Origin: UBA11400 sp964550435 | GTDB lineage: Bacteria > Bacteroidota > Rhodothermia > Balneolales > HLUCCA01 | Direction: 5' to 3' | Assembly: GCA_964550435.1 (NCBI GenBank) | Contig: CAZJZI010000004.1 | Location: 1 to 64,000 of the forward strand | Length of the DNA stretch: 64,000 bases | Shown: in pieces, positions 33,752 through 43,424 of the stretch | How positions within the stretch are numbered: position 1 is the stretch's first letter | How the letters are laid out: each line of letters opens with the position of its first letter | Made by a program: the position numbers and the translations under genes | Notes under the pieces: generated by a model | Seen by the model: the letters and a program-made list of their open reading frames with translations, nothing else | Told to the model about the DNA's origin: nothing | The model's database searches: none

Positions 33752-33783
33752 CTTCTGGAGTTAAATTGTTGTTGACTTCGTGT

Positions 33784-35709
33784 TTATTTCTTGTCTTCGT
33801 CGTCAACTACTTCGTATTCAGCATCTACCGCATCACTGCCTTTTGCTTTCGGCTCTTCGCCAGCATCAGCCGATGCGCCAGCACCTGCACCAGCTTCTTG
33901 CTGCTGCGCGGCCTGAGCGTACAGTTCTTGAGAGGCTTCTGCCCATACTTTGTTCAGTTCTTCCATCGAAGCATCGATTTCATCAAGATTTTCAGCCTTG
34001 TGGACTTCCTCAAGTTTGGCAACCGCCGTGTTGATTTTCTCTTTGGTCGCGTCAGATAGCTTGTCTTTATGCTCTTCAACTTGCTTCTTGGTCGAGAAGA
34101 TCAGACTATCAGCCTGATTCAGTTTCTCGACTTTCTCTTTAAGTTGCTTGTCTTCGTCAGCATGTCGCTTCGCATCTTCTTTCATTTTCTCGATCTCAGC
34201 CTCAGACAATCCAGAACTGGACTCAATGCGGATTTTCTGTTCTTTTCCGGTTGTTTTGTCTTTAGCACTTACATTTAGCACACCGTTCGCATCGAGGTCG
34301 AAGGTCACTTCGATTTGTGGAATTCCACGTGGTGCCGAAGTGATTCCGTCGAGGTGGAATCGTCCCAGTGTACGGTTGTCTACCGCACGAGCACGCTCAC
34401 CTTGCAAAATGTGGATTTCAACACTAGGCTGATTGTCGGCTGCTGTCGAGAAGGTCTCGGTTTTACTGGTCGGGATGGTCGTGTTGGCGTCGATCAGCTT
34501 TGTCATGACTCCACCCAGGGTTTCGATACCGAGCGACAATGGAGTCACGTCGAGTAGTACCACATCCTGCACCTCACCGGTCAAGACACCACCCTGAATA
34601 GCAGCACCAACGGCCACAACTTCATCTGGATTCACACCTTTACTTGGCTCTTTGCCGAAGAACTCTTTGACCACTTCCTGAATTTTCGGGATTCGGGTCG
34701 ATCCACCGACCAGAATGACCTGATCGATTTCAGATTTGGAGAGTCCGGCGTCTTTAAGCGCTTTCTCGCAAGGTTTGAGCGAGCGTTGGACCAGATCATC
34801 TACCAGTTGCTCGAACTTGGCACGACTGATATCGATGTTCAAGTGCTTCGGCCCGGACTGATCCGCGGTAATGAATGGTAGGTTTACATTGGTCTTGCTG
34901 GATCCAGACAACTCAATTTTGGCTTTCTCAGCAGCATCTTTGAGTCGCTGCATCGCCATCGGATCTTTATTCAGATCGATGCCTTCCTGAGTCTTGAATT
35001 CGCTGGCCAAAAACTCTATGATTCGACTGTCGAAGTCGTCACCACCCAAATGGGTATCACCATTGGTCGATTTTACTTCGAAGACACCATCACCCAGCTC
35101 AAGAATTGAGATATCGAAGGTACCTCCACCGAGGTCATATACGGCAACGACCTGATTCTTGTCTTTTTTGTCGAGTCCATAAGCCAGTGCCGCAGCAGTT
35201 GGTTCGTTGATGATACGCTTCACTTCCAGTCCGGCGATTTTACCGGCTTCCTGTGTAGCCTTACGCTGCGCATCGTTGAAATATGCCGGAACCGTAATCA
35301 CAGCTTCGGTAACTTTCTCACCCAGATACTCTTCAGCAGTTTGCTTCATTTTTTGAAGCACCATGGCCGAGATTTCCTGTGGTGCATACTTACGATCGTC
35401 GATGTTTACTCGTGCAGTACCGTCTTCGGCCTTAACGACGTCGTAGGATACCTGCTTGGTTTCATTTGCCACTTCGTCGAACATACGACCCATGAATCGC
35501 TTGATGGATGCGATAGTTTTCTTTGGATTCGTGATAGCCTGACGTTTAGCTGCAGCACCTACAAGACGCTCACCGTCTTTAGTAAACGCCACAACCGATG
35601 GTGTAGTTCTTCCTCCCTCAGAGTTCGCAATAACGACAGGCTCGTTGCCTTCCATTACCGAAACGCAGGAGTTTGTTGTTCCGAGGTCAATTCCTATAAT
35701 TTTTCCCAT
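33784..35709 (-). CDS. dnaK: Chaperone DnaK (Hsp70)
   Basis: An ATP-driven cytoplasmic chaperone. The ATPase domain shows GIDLGTTNSCVSVMEG (residues 4-19), VYDLGGGTFDISILELGDG (about 193-211) and ILVGGSTRIPKIQEVVKEFF (about 338-357). The linker and substrate domain follow (VVLLDVTPLSLGIETLGG at about 390-407), and the C-terminal tail ends VVDDEDKK, with an EExxD-like charge pattern. The 641-residue length is normal. It starts 26 bp after the hsp20 stop, so both probably come from the hsp20 promoter. No grpE, dnaJ or hrcA is adjacent. Confidence 0.98.
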   Translation of the reverse strand: MGKIIGIDLGTTNSCVSVMEGNEPVVIANSEGGRTTPSVVAFTKDGERLVGAAAKRQAITNPKKTIASIKRFMGRMFDEVANETKQVSYDVVKAEDGTARVNIDDRKYAPQEISAMVLQKMKQTAEEYLGEKVTEAVITVPAYFNDAQRKATQEAGKIAGLEVKRIINEPTAAALAYGLDKKDKNQVVAVYDLGGGTFDISILELGDGVFEVKSTNGDTHLGGDDFDSRIIEFLASEFKTQEGIDLNKDPMAMQRLKDAAEKAKIELSGSSKTNVNLPFITADQSGPKHLNIDISRAKFEQLVDDLVQRSLKPCEKALKDAGLSKSEIDQVILVGGSTRIPKIQEVVKEFFGKEPSKGVNPDEVVAVGAAIQGGVLTGEVQDVVLLDVTPLSLGIETLGGVMTKLIDANTTIPTSKTETFSTAADNQPSVEIHILQGERARAVDNRTLGRFHLDGITSAPRGIPQIEVTFDLDANGVLNVSAKDKTTGKEQKIRIESSSGLSEAEIEKMKEDAKRHADEDKQLKEKVEKLNQADSLIFSTKKQVEEHKDKLSDATKEKINTAVAKLEEVHKAENLDEIDASMEELNKVWAEASQELYAQAAQQQEAGAGAGASADAGEEPKAKGSDAVDAEYEVVDDEDKK

Positions 35710-35735
35710 AATGATTCTTAAATAGTATTTAGTGA

Positions 35736-36164
35736 TTAATCAATGTCAATGGAAGTCTCTGCGGTGTCGGTATGATCTACCTCAACTTGCACACGCAGTA
35801 CTCCGTCTTTGAATTTCGCTTTGATGCCCGACTTGTTAACACCTGCTCCAAGTGGAAAGGAGCGTGAAAAACGTCCGTATTTGCGTTCGCGACGCATCCA
35901 TTTCACGTGATCTTCGCTCTCAACGATGGTACGCTCACCTTTGATGGTAAGCACGTTATCAACCAGTTCGACTTTAATGTCGGCTTTGGTCAAGCCCGGC
36001 AGATCCATGAATACTTCGTATCCTTCTGCGGTATGTACGAAATCAGTATCCGGATTCAAGGTATCCAGATCTTTCTCAGGAGCAAGGCTCTCAACGAACG
36101 TCTGGAGGTCGCGCCCCAATTTATTCAGGGTTTTTTCGATGTTTTTTGTGTTGAATTCTGTCAT
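35736..36164 (-). CDS. Small heat shock protein (Hsp20/alpha-crystallin family)
   Basis: A 142-residue ATP-independent holdase. The alpha-crystallin domain spans about residues 40-132 (YEVFMDLPGLTKADIKVELV, NVLTIKGER, RRERKYGRFSRSFPLG, GIKAKFKDGVLRVQVEV), and a terminal IDI-type motif is present (SIDID). The start ATG 36164 fits the family; 22 codons upstream run through the promoter. It heads an operon with dnaK. The candidate sigma-54 promoter at 36195-36211 predicts a 5' leader of about 20 nt. Confidence 0.93.
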   Translation of the reverse strand: MTEFNTKNIEKTLNKLGRDLQTFVESLAPEKDLDTLNPDTDFVHTAEGYEVFMDLPGLTKADIKVELVDNVLTIKGERTIVESEDHVKWMRRERKYGRFSRSFPLGAGVNKSGIKAKFKDGVLRVQVEVDHTDTAETSIDID

Positions 36165-36194
36165 GGCATAATTAATTTTGGTTACTCTATTTAG

Positions 36195-36211
36195 AGCAAC
36201 TATTATGCCAA
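36195..36211 (-). promoter_or_regulatory. Candidate sigma-54 promoter for hsp20-dnaK
   Basis: Minus-strand TTGGCATAATAGTTGCT matches the sigma-54 (RpoN) -24/-12 consensus (TGGCAC-N5-TTGCW) with the invariant GG and GC dinucleotides correctly spaced. It lies 31 bp upstream of the hsp20 ATG. Sigma-54 control of a DnaK operon would be unusual. An ordinary -7-like TA-rich match overlaps it weakly. Confidence 0.5.
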
Positions 36212-36264
36212 GAGCATGTAATTCGCACAAAAACTGCGGTATTGTCAGTATTTCGAGATAAATA

Positions 36265-36279
36265 GTGACATTATGTCAC
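36265..36279. promoter_or_regulatory. 15-bp palindrome GTGACATTATGTCAC upstream of hsp20
   Basis: Perfect 7-bp arms around one central base, lying across the aroA stop codon and about 80 bp upstream of the predicted hsp20 transcription start. That is a distance typical of enhancer-binding-protein sites for sigma-54 promoters. Binding protein unknown. Confidence 0.5.
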
Positions 36280-37568
36280 CTTCTGGATAAGATATTCAGA
36301 TCTTCCCAAAAATCTGGGTACGAAATGGCGGTACATTCGGGGTGTGTAACACCGGATTTAAAATTCGACAGCCCTGCAAGAAGTCCGGCCGACATTGCAA
36401 TACGATGGTCATGGACAGACTCATAAACTGCTCCTTTGGGTTCAAATCCCGGCTGACCCTGAATGGTGAGTCCGTCGGATTGCTCGGTGAACTTGACTCC
36501 GGCCGCAGTTAGCATAGCAGCAACGGCATCCAGGCGGTCACTTTCTTTATGACGAAGTTCCTCAGCGCCACGGAACACGGATGTGCCTCGCGCATAAGCC
36601 ATGGCCAGGCTCAACACCGGAAGTTCATCGATACAATTAGGGACTTCCTCGGGTAAGATTTCGGTGGCATTCAGCTCCGCAGATCGAACCACAATATCGG
36701 CTACCGGTTCACCTGACATAGTCAGATTCGGATGGATTTCAATATTGGCTCCCATGCGACGAAGGATATCGAGCGCTGCAGTTCGGGTTGGATTCACACC
36801 CACATGATTGAGTCTGATTTCAGAATTTGGATAGATTGACCCAGCCACCAGCCAGAACGCCGCCGCTGAAAAATCTCCCGGGACCGCGTAATTTTGCAGC
36901 GGAACCACTGTTCTTGTGGAGGTAGTCAGCACACGCCCATCGCCCACCTCCTCAACATCCACCTCCAGCAAACGCTCCGTATGATCCCGGCTCAACACCG
37001 TCTCCACAACTCGGGTCGGCTCATCGGTATATAATCCCGCCAATAACACACAACTCTTCACCTGAGCACTCGGAATCGGCAATTCGTACCGAATTGCCTC
37101 CAGTCGTCCTTTCTGCGATCCCAACAACTGCAACGGCAACAAACTCCCATCCCGAGCCTCGTACCTCAGTCCCATAGTCGACAACGGCGCCAGAACACGT
37201 TTCATCGGTCGACCACTCAACGAGGCGTCACCAATCATCCGCGCATGGATCCCTGCTCCGGCCAAAATCCCCATCATAAGCCGCACCGTAGTTCCCGAGT
37301 TACCGCAGTCCAAATCCCCGACCGGACTCTGCAGCCCATCACGTCCGACACCATGGACCGTTACCGTATCACCCTCCTGCTCAATGGGCACACCTAAAGC
37401 ACGTAAACATGCCAGCGTGGTCTGTGGATCCGCCGCCCTTGAATAATTTCTGATCACCGAAACACCGTCTGCAATTGATGCAAACATCGCTGAACGATGT
37501 GCAATAGATTTGTCGGGCGGCATCTGAATGCTGCCGCTCAAGGTCCCTAACCTGTAAACTTCTTTCAT
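36276..37568 (-). CDS. aroA: 3-phosphoshikimate 1-carboxyvinyltransferase (EPSP synthase)
   Basis: The sixth step of the shikimate pathway: joins PEP to shikimate-3-phosphate. The motifs are MPPDKSIAHRSAMFASIADG (about residues 17-36), LDCGNSGTTVRLMMGILAG (about 86-104), LSRDHTERLLEV (about 193-204), PGDFSAAAFWLVAG, and EELRHKESDRLDAVA (about 336-350). 430 residues. It begins 8 bp after the TPR gene stop and ends at the palindrome upstream of hsp20. The coding strand is notably G-rich between about 36880 and 37430. Confidence 0.96.
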   Translation of the reverse strand: MKEVYRLGTLSGSIQMPPDKSIAHRSAMFASIADGVSVIRNYSRAADPQTTLACLRALGVPIEQEGDTVTVHGVGRDGLQSPVGDLDCGNSGTTVRLMMGILAGAGIHARMIGDASLSGRPMKRVLAPLSTMGLRYEARDGSLLPLQLLGSQKGRLEAIRYELPIPSAQVKSCVLLAGLYTDEPTRVVETVLSRDHTERLLEVDVEEVGDGRVLTTSTRTVVPLQNYAVPGDFSAAAFWLVAGSIYPNSEIRLNHVGVNPTRTAALDILRRMGANIEIHPNLTMSGEPVADIVVRSAELNATEILPEEVPNCIDELPVLSLAMAYARGTSVFRGAEELRHKESDRLDAVAAMLTAAGVKFTEQSDGLTIQGQPGFEPKGAVYESVHDHRIAMSAGLLAGLSNFKSGVTHPECTAISYPDFWEDLNILSRR

Positions 37569-37576
37569 CTCTGTAT

Positions 37577-40500
37577 TTAATTACCCTGTAAAACGCGTTG
37601 AGCCAATCCAGCTGCTTCAGAACCAGGAAAACGCTCAACAACAAGCTCATAAGTCGCTCGGGCTTCAGCTATTTCCCCTCTTGCACGGTGAATTTCGGCT
37701 GTTCGAATATACGACATTGACGCCCAATATTGATAGGCTTCATATATCACGCGGACTTGAGAATAAGCTTGCAAGGATTCTTCATATCTATTTTGCTGCT
37801 GATAAATATATCCGATCCAATACTGTGCTTCGGCTCCCATTTCAAGTGCGTTGGTAGATACAATTTCCTGAAATCTAGTTAGTGCATCTGCGTAATCCTG
37901 TTGCCGTAGTTTAACTTTGGCCAGACCCAATTTAGCCGGTTCGAAGGCAGCATTTTGCTGCAGGGCACGCCCGTAAGCTTGCTCTGCTTCATTAAGTCTT
38001 CCCAAAGCCAGTAATGCGTCTCCCTGTCCTACATTCGCTTCATTTATGAGTCGTGTAGTTCGTTCACGAAGTTGTGTGTAATAATCCAGGGATTGCTGAT
38101 ACTCACCCCGGTCAAATGCGATGCTTCCAAGATTTAGCAATGCAGATTCGGCACGGGCACTGCGCGTATGTTCGTTTATCAGAGTCTGATACGCTTGTAT
38201 GGCTGCATCCATGTTACCTTGCTGGCGATACGCATCGGCAAGATTGTACAAAGCTTCAGGAAGCAGTTGGGTAGAGTTGGTCACGCGGATATAGTCGCGG
38301 AAAGCTTCCACAGCACCAGCATAATCCGCGGTTCGAAGTAAAAACTCAGCCTGACGGAATCGAAGTCGGTCAGCGGTTCCGGCCTGTGGATTATCCTGCA
38401 AAAATTCTTCCAGTAATTCCGAGCTGTTGTCTTCTTCACCCGCTGCGATGGTAGCATATTGAATTCCGTTTACAGCCTCAATAATCAATGGACTACGTGG
38501 GTAGTCGCGCATAACGGCACGATATGCTTCAATGGCCAACGCGTACTCACCCGCGTTATAGTAAGCGTCTCCAATATTGTACTGCGCCCGGGCAGCCCAG
38601 TTTGAACCACGGTACTGACGGATAACACGCTGAAATTCTTCAACGGCTTGCTCAAAGTTTCCGGCCAGAAAATATATGTAACCGATGTTGTAAAGGGATT
38701 GCTCGCGAAGGCGACTTTCTTCATAGGTTCTGAGCAATCGTCGGAAGGTCGAAACAGCCTCGTAGGTCTGATCTGAACGATAGTATGAGTTGGCAATCTG
38801 AAACATCGCATAATCACCGGCGGGTGAACTGACAGCCTGCTCGTAGTATCGAATGGCTTCAGGGTACTGACGAAGTGCGTAGTAGGAATCCCCGAGACGC
38901 AACTTAGTGTCTACATCGTAGGGAAACAAGGCAATTGGGGGTGCCTTATATTCTTCCAGGAAGAGTCTCAAAGGCTCGACGGCTTTGTCATACTGTCCGA
39001 GGCGAAAAAAGCTCCATCCCATTGAATATTGCGCAGCACCGGACATTTCATGACCAGGAAATCGGTTCAGAAATTGAGCATATAACTGTGCTGCCCGCTC
39101 GTAACGCTCCATGTTGTAATAGGAGTCGGCATTCCAGAACAACGCTTCGGCGCCGATTTTACTGTCGGGACTCTCGGCATATACAGATTCGAATATTGGT
39201 TGCGCAGCTTCAAAAGCATGATTCTGGAACAATACCCATCCACGTTGAAAACGTGCCTGAGTCTTGATCGCAGGATCAATATCGGTCATCTGCTCGGCGA
39301 CTTCAAATGCATCCACTGCCCGGCCAAACTCATTATTTGCAAAATAAGCTTCTCCCAGGAGAGTGTAGATGTCACCGCCATTTTCGAGGCGGGTTCCTGA
39401 CCTGATCAGGTTCAAAAGCACATCAAGTGCCGAAACATTATCTCCGATTTCATAATGTACAATGGCCCACTCGTAGTAGGCTTTTTCGGCCCAGTATCCG
39501 GTAGAATAACGGTTTCCAAATTCTTGAAACGTCACAAGTGCAAGGTCGTAGCGACCACTAAGTTTCTCATTCACAGCTTTATAGTAGAGCGCCTTTTGTG
39601 TGAGTTCATCGTCCTCGCCCTCGACTGCACGCCCAAAAGACTGAGCTGACCAGTGATATATCTGCTGTTTATGATATACCCATCCAAGTCCATAGTGAGC
39701 AAGACGCTCGTTCGGATCGCCTGCGTGTTGATTCACGAATCGCAGGTACCAGGTTGATGCCTCATCTAATTCTTCAAGATAGTTAAAACTCTCAGCAATG
39801 AGCAGAACTGCTTTACCTGTCTGCTCTTTGTCATCGAGATTCGGCAGTGCATTTCGTAACGCTGTTATCGCTTCTTGATAGCGACCCTGTCGGAAATAGG
39901 ACTCCCCTAATGCGGTTCCAATACGTCGCGCTTCGGCGCTGAAAGGGTGACGTTCGCGCAGTAATTCGAAGGCTTCGGTAGTCTGAGCGAACTGTTGGTC
40001 CTCCAGATACAGTCGCCCACGTGCATACAATGCCTGCGGCGAGAGTGGATGCGAACGAAATAAGTTACTGAGTAAAAGGTAATTATCACGAGCCTTATCA
40101 TGATCATCAATGGTGATGTAGAGTTCTGCTGTCCAGAAAAGTAAGGGGGCTGCTTTTTCAGCAGGCATTTCTATTTGAAAAGCACGCTCAAAATAATCGA
40201 TAGAAAGTAAATGATCATTCGTCTCACGTGCTCGGTGCCCCAGTTCGATAAGAAAATCGGCAGACCACTCGCTATCTGGATATCTTTGAGCAAATGCTTC
40301 ATAGTATCTTACTGTATTAGAACTATCTGCAGCAGCCCGTGTTCGTGCGAGGTAATACCAGGAACTTTCCGAAAGGATTCCATCCGGAGAATTTTTCAGG
40401 TAATCCAGCAAATGTTGCTCTGCCTGTAGGTACAGACCTTCGTCATATAGTCTGATACCCCGGTGATAGTCAATTTTCTCATTAACCGCAGAACCCTGAG

Positions 40501-40579
40501 CCAGTACTTCGGCCTGATAGGATACCGTTAACAAAACTGCAAGTAAAAATGGCGTGCGAAGGTTCAAAATAATACGCAT
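37577..40579 (-). CDS. Exported tetratricopeptide-repeat protein (1000 aa)
   Basis: The signal peptide TPFLLAVLLTVSYQAEVLA (residues 9-27) is followed by some twenty or more TPR or Sel1-like helical pairs throughout (for example QYSMGWSFFRLGQYDKAVEP, YNIGYIYFLAGNFEQAVEEF, YNIGDAYYNAGEYALAIEAY). Such long periplasmic TPR proteins act as scaffolds in Bacteroidota-type envelopes, with BamD/YbgF-like similarity in individual repeats. No catalytic domain. It is coupled to aroA by an 8-bp gap. Exact partner unknown; the family is too repetitive for a specific assignment. Confidence 0.88.
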   Translation of the reverse strand: MRIILNLRTPFLLAVLLTVSYQAEVLAQGSAVNEKIDYHRGIRLYDEGLYLQAEQHLLDYLKNSPDGILSESSWYYLARTRAAADSSNTVRYYEAFAQRYPDSEWSADFLIELGHRARETNDHLLSIDYFERAFQIEMPAEKAAPLLFWTAELYITIDDHDKARDNYLLLSNLFRSHPLSPQALYARGRLYLEDQQFAQTTEAFELLRERHPFSAEARRIGTALGESYFRQGRYQEAITALRNALPNLDDKEQTGKAVLLIAESFNYLEELDEASTWYLRFVNQHAGDPNERLAHYGLGWVYHKQQIYHWSAQSFGRAVEGEDDELTQKALYYKAVNEKLSGRYDLALVTFQEFGNRYSTGYWAEKAYYEWAIVHYEIGDNVSALDVLLNLIRSGTRLENGGDIYTLLGEAYFANNEFGRAVDAFEVAEQMTDIDPAIKTQARFQRGWVLFQNHAFEAAQPIFESVYAESPDSKIGAEALFWNADSYYNMERYERAAQLYAQFLNRFPGHEMSGAAQYSMGWSFFRLGQYDKAVEPLRLFLEEYKAPPIALFPYDVDTKLRLGDSYYALRQYPEAIRYYEQAVSSPAGDYAMFQIANSYYRSDQTYEAVSTFRRLLRTYEESRLREQSLYNIGYIYFLAGNFEQAVEEFQRVIRQYRGSNWAARAQYNIGDAYYNAGEYALAIEAYRAVMRDYPRSPLIIEAVNGIQYATIAAGEEDNSSELLEEFLQDNPQAGTADRLRFRQAEFLLRTADYAGAVEAFRDYIRVTNSTQLLPEALYNLADAYRQQGNMDAAIQAYQTLINEHTRSARAESALLNLGSIAFDRGEYQQSLDYYTQLRERTTRLINEANVGQGDALLALGRLNEAEQAYGRALQQNAAFEPAKLGLAKVKLRQQDYADALTRFQEIVSTNALEMGAEAQYWIGYIYQQQNRYEESLQAYSQVRVIYEAYQYWASMSYIRTAEIHRARGEIAEARATYELVVERFPGSEAAGLAQRVLQGN

Positions 40580-40719
40580 GTATAAAGCAGATGGAGGTTT
40601 TGATCAGCACCCGAGAATATAAGCACTACCAAATAGAGCTGCACTTTTATATCCCGTTGGAAGGTAAAAATACAACGTTTTACCTAACTACAAAGTATGC
40701 GAACAAATTAGATGAGTAA

Positions 40720-41388
40720 TCAGATATCCAGGAAACGCAGAAACTCGTCAGCTTTATCAGATAATTCCAGGTCAGACCAATCTGAATGCGACTCCGACGT
40801 AATCAAATATCCATAGCGTCGAAGTGCTGCTCCGACACGTGCAAGATCGTCGAGATTTAATTTCACCGAAACCCTGAATCTTTCCTGAATTGAATCGGGA
40901 GCCTGAATGGTAATAGAGAGTATTCTAGCCCCTTCTGCTTCGATGATGCGAATGACATCCGAGAGCATGTAGTCACGGGCATCCATTTCAATCATGATAA
41001 TTGACCCATGTTCGCGTAGATTGAGTAATCTGACCACAGAGTCGATCAGAACTACCTTCGAAACTGTGCCGAGGTACGTTCCTGACTTGTCCACAACAGG
41101 TAAATGAGTGCGGTTATGGAGCAACATGATACGAGCTGCATCCAGAATATGATCTCTGTCACGCAAGGTGATAATCTCGTTTTCGCTTACGAAGACCTGA
41201 GCATCGGGAATGTTTATTTCACTACGAATCTCATCAAGAGAAGCATCACCCAGATATTTGCCAGAATCGTTGTCCACTATCGGATATTGATATAGACCGC
41301 TGTCTTCCATCACAGCGACAGCCCGGGCACGGGAATCGTGTCGTTTAAGTGGATCGAGATCTTTATTTATGAGTTCGTAAACGAGCAT
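40720..41388 (-). CDS. CBS-pair protein with ACT-like C-terminal domain
   Basis: A 222-residue cytoplasmic protein. It has two CBS motifs (about residues 1-60 and 70-125: YQYPIVDNDSGKYLGDASLD; ILDAARIMLLHNRTHLPVVD with KSGTYLGTVSK). A C-terminal ACT-like beta-alpha-beta unit follows (about 130-205: SIIMIEMDARDYMLSDVIRI, EGARILSITI, RVSVKLNL). Such proteins sense adenylates or other small molecules. It lies 21 bp after the hflX stop and may be read with it. Ligand unknown. Confidence 0.88.
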   Translation of the reverse strand: MLVYELINKDLDPLKRHDSRARAVAVMEDSGLYQYPIVDNDSGKYLGDASLDEIRSEINIPDAQVFVSENEIITLRDRDHILDAARIMLLHNRTHLPVVDKSGTYLGTVSKVVLIDSVVRLLNLREHGSIIMIEMDARDYMLSDVIRIIEAEGARILSITIQAPDSIQERFRVSVKLNLDDLARVGAALRRYGYLITSESHSDWSDLELSDKADEFLRFLDI

Positions 41389-41409
41389 GGTATTTATTGC
41401 GTGTTCACG

Positions 41410-42693
41410 TTATACGTTAGAGGCTTTTTTGAGTTCATGACCCAAGAGGTGACTCAGTTTTAGAGCGTATTTTTCGTGCAGGCGGAATTTCAAATTGACA
41501 CTGGTGTCGGTGTACTCAATTGAATTCACCTCACCATGCTCATGAATGTAAGAAATCGCTTTGTAGTTCCCAACGGGTACTTCAAGATACACGTTTTGGT
41601 AGCTGGAGGTTGTTTTGGCTACAATTTCACGCTTTAAGTCTTCGATTCCAATACTACGCAATGCAGAAACCATGATCGCCTCAGGATGGTCACGACGCAA
41701 TGAAGTAAAGATCGATTCGTCAGTAATGGCATCAACTTTATTAAGAACCAGTACTTCCGGCTTTTCTTCTGCACCGATTTCTTTGAGTGTGTTTCTGACT
41801 ACTTCAATGTATTCGTTGCAATATGGAGAGGAAGCGTCTACAACGTGCAGCAACAAGTCCGATTCGCGGATTTCGTCGAGCGTAGATTTAAAACTTTCGA
41901 TTAGTTTATGCGGGAGTTTACGAATGAATCCGACTGTATCTGATAACAATACCGTGTGACCATCGATATCGAGTCTCCGTACCGTTGCATCTAGTGTTGC
42001 AAATAGTTTGTTCTCCGCCAGAACACCTGCTTCGACCAGGGTGTTCATCATTGATGATTTACCAGCATTGGTGTACCCCACCAGTGCTACTCGGGGAAGA
42101 TCATCTCTGCCTTGACGTTGGGTGGTTCGCTGACGCTCAAGTTTCTCAAGCTTTTCCTTTAAGGTTGCAATTCGGAATTTGATCAGCCGACGGTCGGTTT
42201 CAATCTGAGTCTCTCCGGGACCTTTGGTTCCGATTCCCCCTTTTTGTCTGGACAAGTGAGTCCAGAACCGGGTTAACCTGGGCAATAGATACTCTAATTG
42301 AGCTAACTCAACCTGAGTTTTGGCTGCTGCAGACTGAGCTCTTGACGCAAATATATCTAGGATCAACCCACTTCGATCCAAGACCTTACTCTCGGTCTCA
42401 CGTTCAATATTACGAGCCTGAGTTGGAGACAGATCATCATCAACAATAATAATGTCGGCTTCTTCAACTTTAACCAAAGCCTTCAATTCCTCAAGTTTAC
42501 CTTTCCCAACAAAGGTCCCTGCATGTGGCTTATCTCTGTTCTGAAGTATTTTATCAATGACGTTTCCACCCGCAGTATCGGTCAGCAAGGCTAACTCATC
42601 AATGTATTCTTCGGCTTTTTCTTTAGGTATTCCGGGACCGTACAAACCAATGAGTATCGCTCGTTCTTTCTTAAGTTCTATTTTTTCAATCAA
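41410..42693 (-). CDS. hflX: GTPase HflX
   Basis: A ribosome-associated GTPase that splits stalled or stressed 70S ribosomes. The N-terminal HflX domain (GTFVGKGKLEELKALVK, DDDLSPTQARNIE, VLDRSGLILDIFASRAQS), a coiled linker (LLPRLTRFWTHLSRQKGGIG; LIKFRIATLKEKLEKLERQR), then the G domain: P-loop GYTNAGKSS (about residues 205-213), DTVGF, NKVDAI and SALRSIG. 427 residues. ATG 42693. The hfq gene, its partner in proteobacteria, is not here. Confidence 0.96.
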   Translation of the reverse strand: MIEKIELKKERAILIGLYGPGIPKEKAEEYIDELALLTDTAGGNVIDKILQNRDKPHAGTFVGKGKLEELKALVKVEEADIIIVDDDLSPTQARNIERETESKVLDRSGLILDIFASRAQSAAAKTQVELAQLEYLLPRLTRFWTHLSRQKGGIGTKGPGETQIETDRRLIKFRIATLKEKLEKLERQRTTQRQGRDDLPRVALVGYTNAGKSSMMNTLVEAGVLAENKLFATLDATVRRLDIDGHTVLLSDTVGFIRKLPHKLIESFKSTLDEIRESDLLLHVVDASSPYCNEYIEVVRNTLKEIGAEEKPEVLVLNKVDAITDESIFTSLRRDHPEAIMVSALRSIGIEDLKREIVAKTTSSYQNVYLEVPVGNYKAISYIHEHGEVNSIEYTDTSVNLKFRLHEKYALKLSHLLGHELKKASNV

Positions 42694-42827
42694 TCGGGTA
42701 GGATAATATTATTCTGATTTTTCTGTTTTCTGCCGTTACATTCTGGTACAACGAGTGAAGTAATGAACCACTAAATTTGCTTAAATCATTGCAAATATAC
42801 GGATATTAGAGGCTAAAATCCGGTTTC

Positions 42828-43424
42828 TCACTTGAACGCTTCTTGTCCTGCCAGATGAATCGACTGTTCAGTGAATCTACGTCTGAGTTTAAAATCTAAC
42901 AGACGTGTGAAAGAACTCAAATGTTGTTGGGGGACATAAAGCTCCAGACGATGCGTTTTGTTCAGCCCTGATTCACTATCCCTAACGAGATAAAGGAAAA
43001 TGAACAACTTCCCGTTGTGGGCATCATGTTCAATGTAATCTCTTACGTTGTTCCATGAAATCGTTTGTGATGGATCATTGACATTCTTTACGATTCCGTA
43101 GTCAGTTATGAAGCGTTTGGACAATTGGAAACTCGTAAGCCACCATGTGAGTCCGATCCAACTATAACATAACATCATGGTCATTTCAGCTCGTTCACCT
43201 GCTTCAACGATCACAAGGGATGAACTTAGAATAAAAATCAGGAATATGGTCGCAAAAAGTGGAAATCCATAGACTTTTCCTGCTCTCCAGCTGATTAACG
43301 GATTTCTTAGTCTCCATGCATTTGAGACTGTAACCATAGCCATTAACGTAAACGCAACCGTTGCAAATGCAAGCATTACAAGCATTAGAAGTTGCAGTCC
43401 GGCTATGTTTGAAAAAAAACTCAT
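42828..43424 (-). CDS. Integral membrane protein, unknown function
   Basis: A 198-residue protein with about four hydrophobic segments: LLMLVMLAFATVAFTLMAMV, FPLFATIFLIFILSSSLVIV and weaker ones around MLCYSWIGLTWWLTSF. A C-terminal soluble region of about 90 residues (SQTISWNNVRDYIEHDAHNG, KLFIFLYLV, LELYVPQQHLSSFTRLLDFK) has a PH-like strand pattern. Its start overlaps the stop of the BatA-type gene by 4 bp (ATGA), so the two are translationally coupled. I do not recognise the family. Confidence 0.75.
   Translation of the reverse strand: MSFFSNIAGLQLLMLVMLAFATVAFTLMAMVTVSNAWRLRNPLISWRAGKVYGFPLFATIFLIFILSSSLVIVEAGERAEMTMMLCYSWIGLTWWLTSFQLSKRFITDYGIVKNVNDPSQTISWNNVRDYIEHDAHNGKLFIFLYLVRDSESGLNKTHRLELYVPQQHLSSFTRLLDFKLRRRFTEQSIHLAGQEAFK

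Noticed and set aside
35710..36275. Possible CIRCE (HrcA) element upstream of hsp20 or dnaK
   Set aside because: I looked for TTAGCACTC-N9-GAGTGCTAA and found no match on either strand.
40662..40685. AGGTAAAA/TTTTACCT inverted repeat between the TPR and CBS genes
   Set aside because: AT-rich 8-bp stem with no U-run and no promoter context; not enough to name it.
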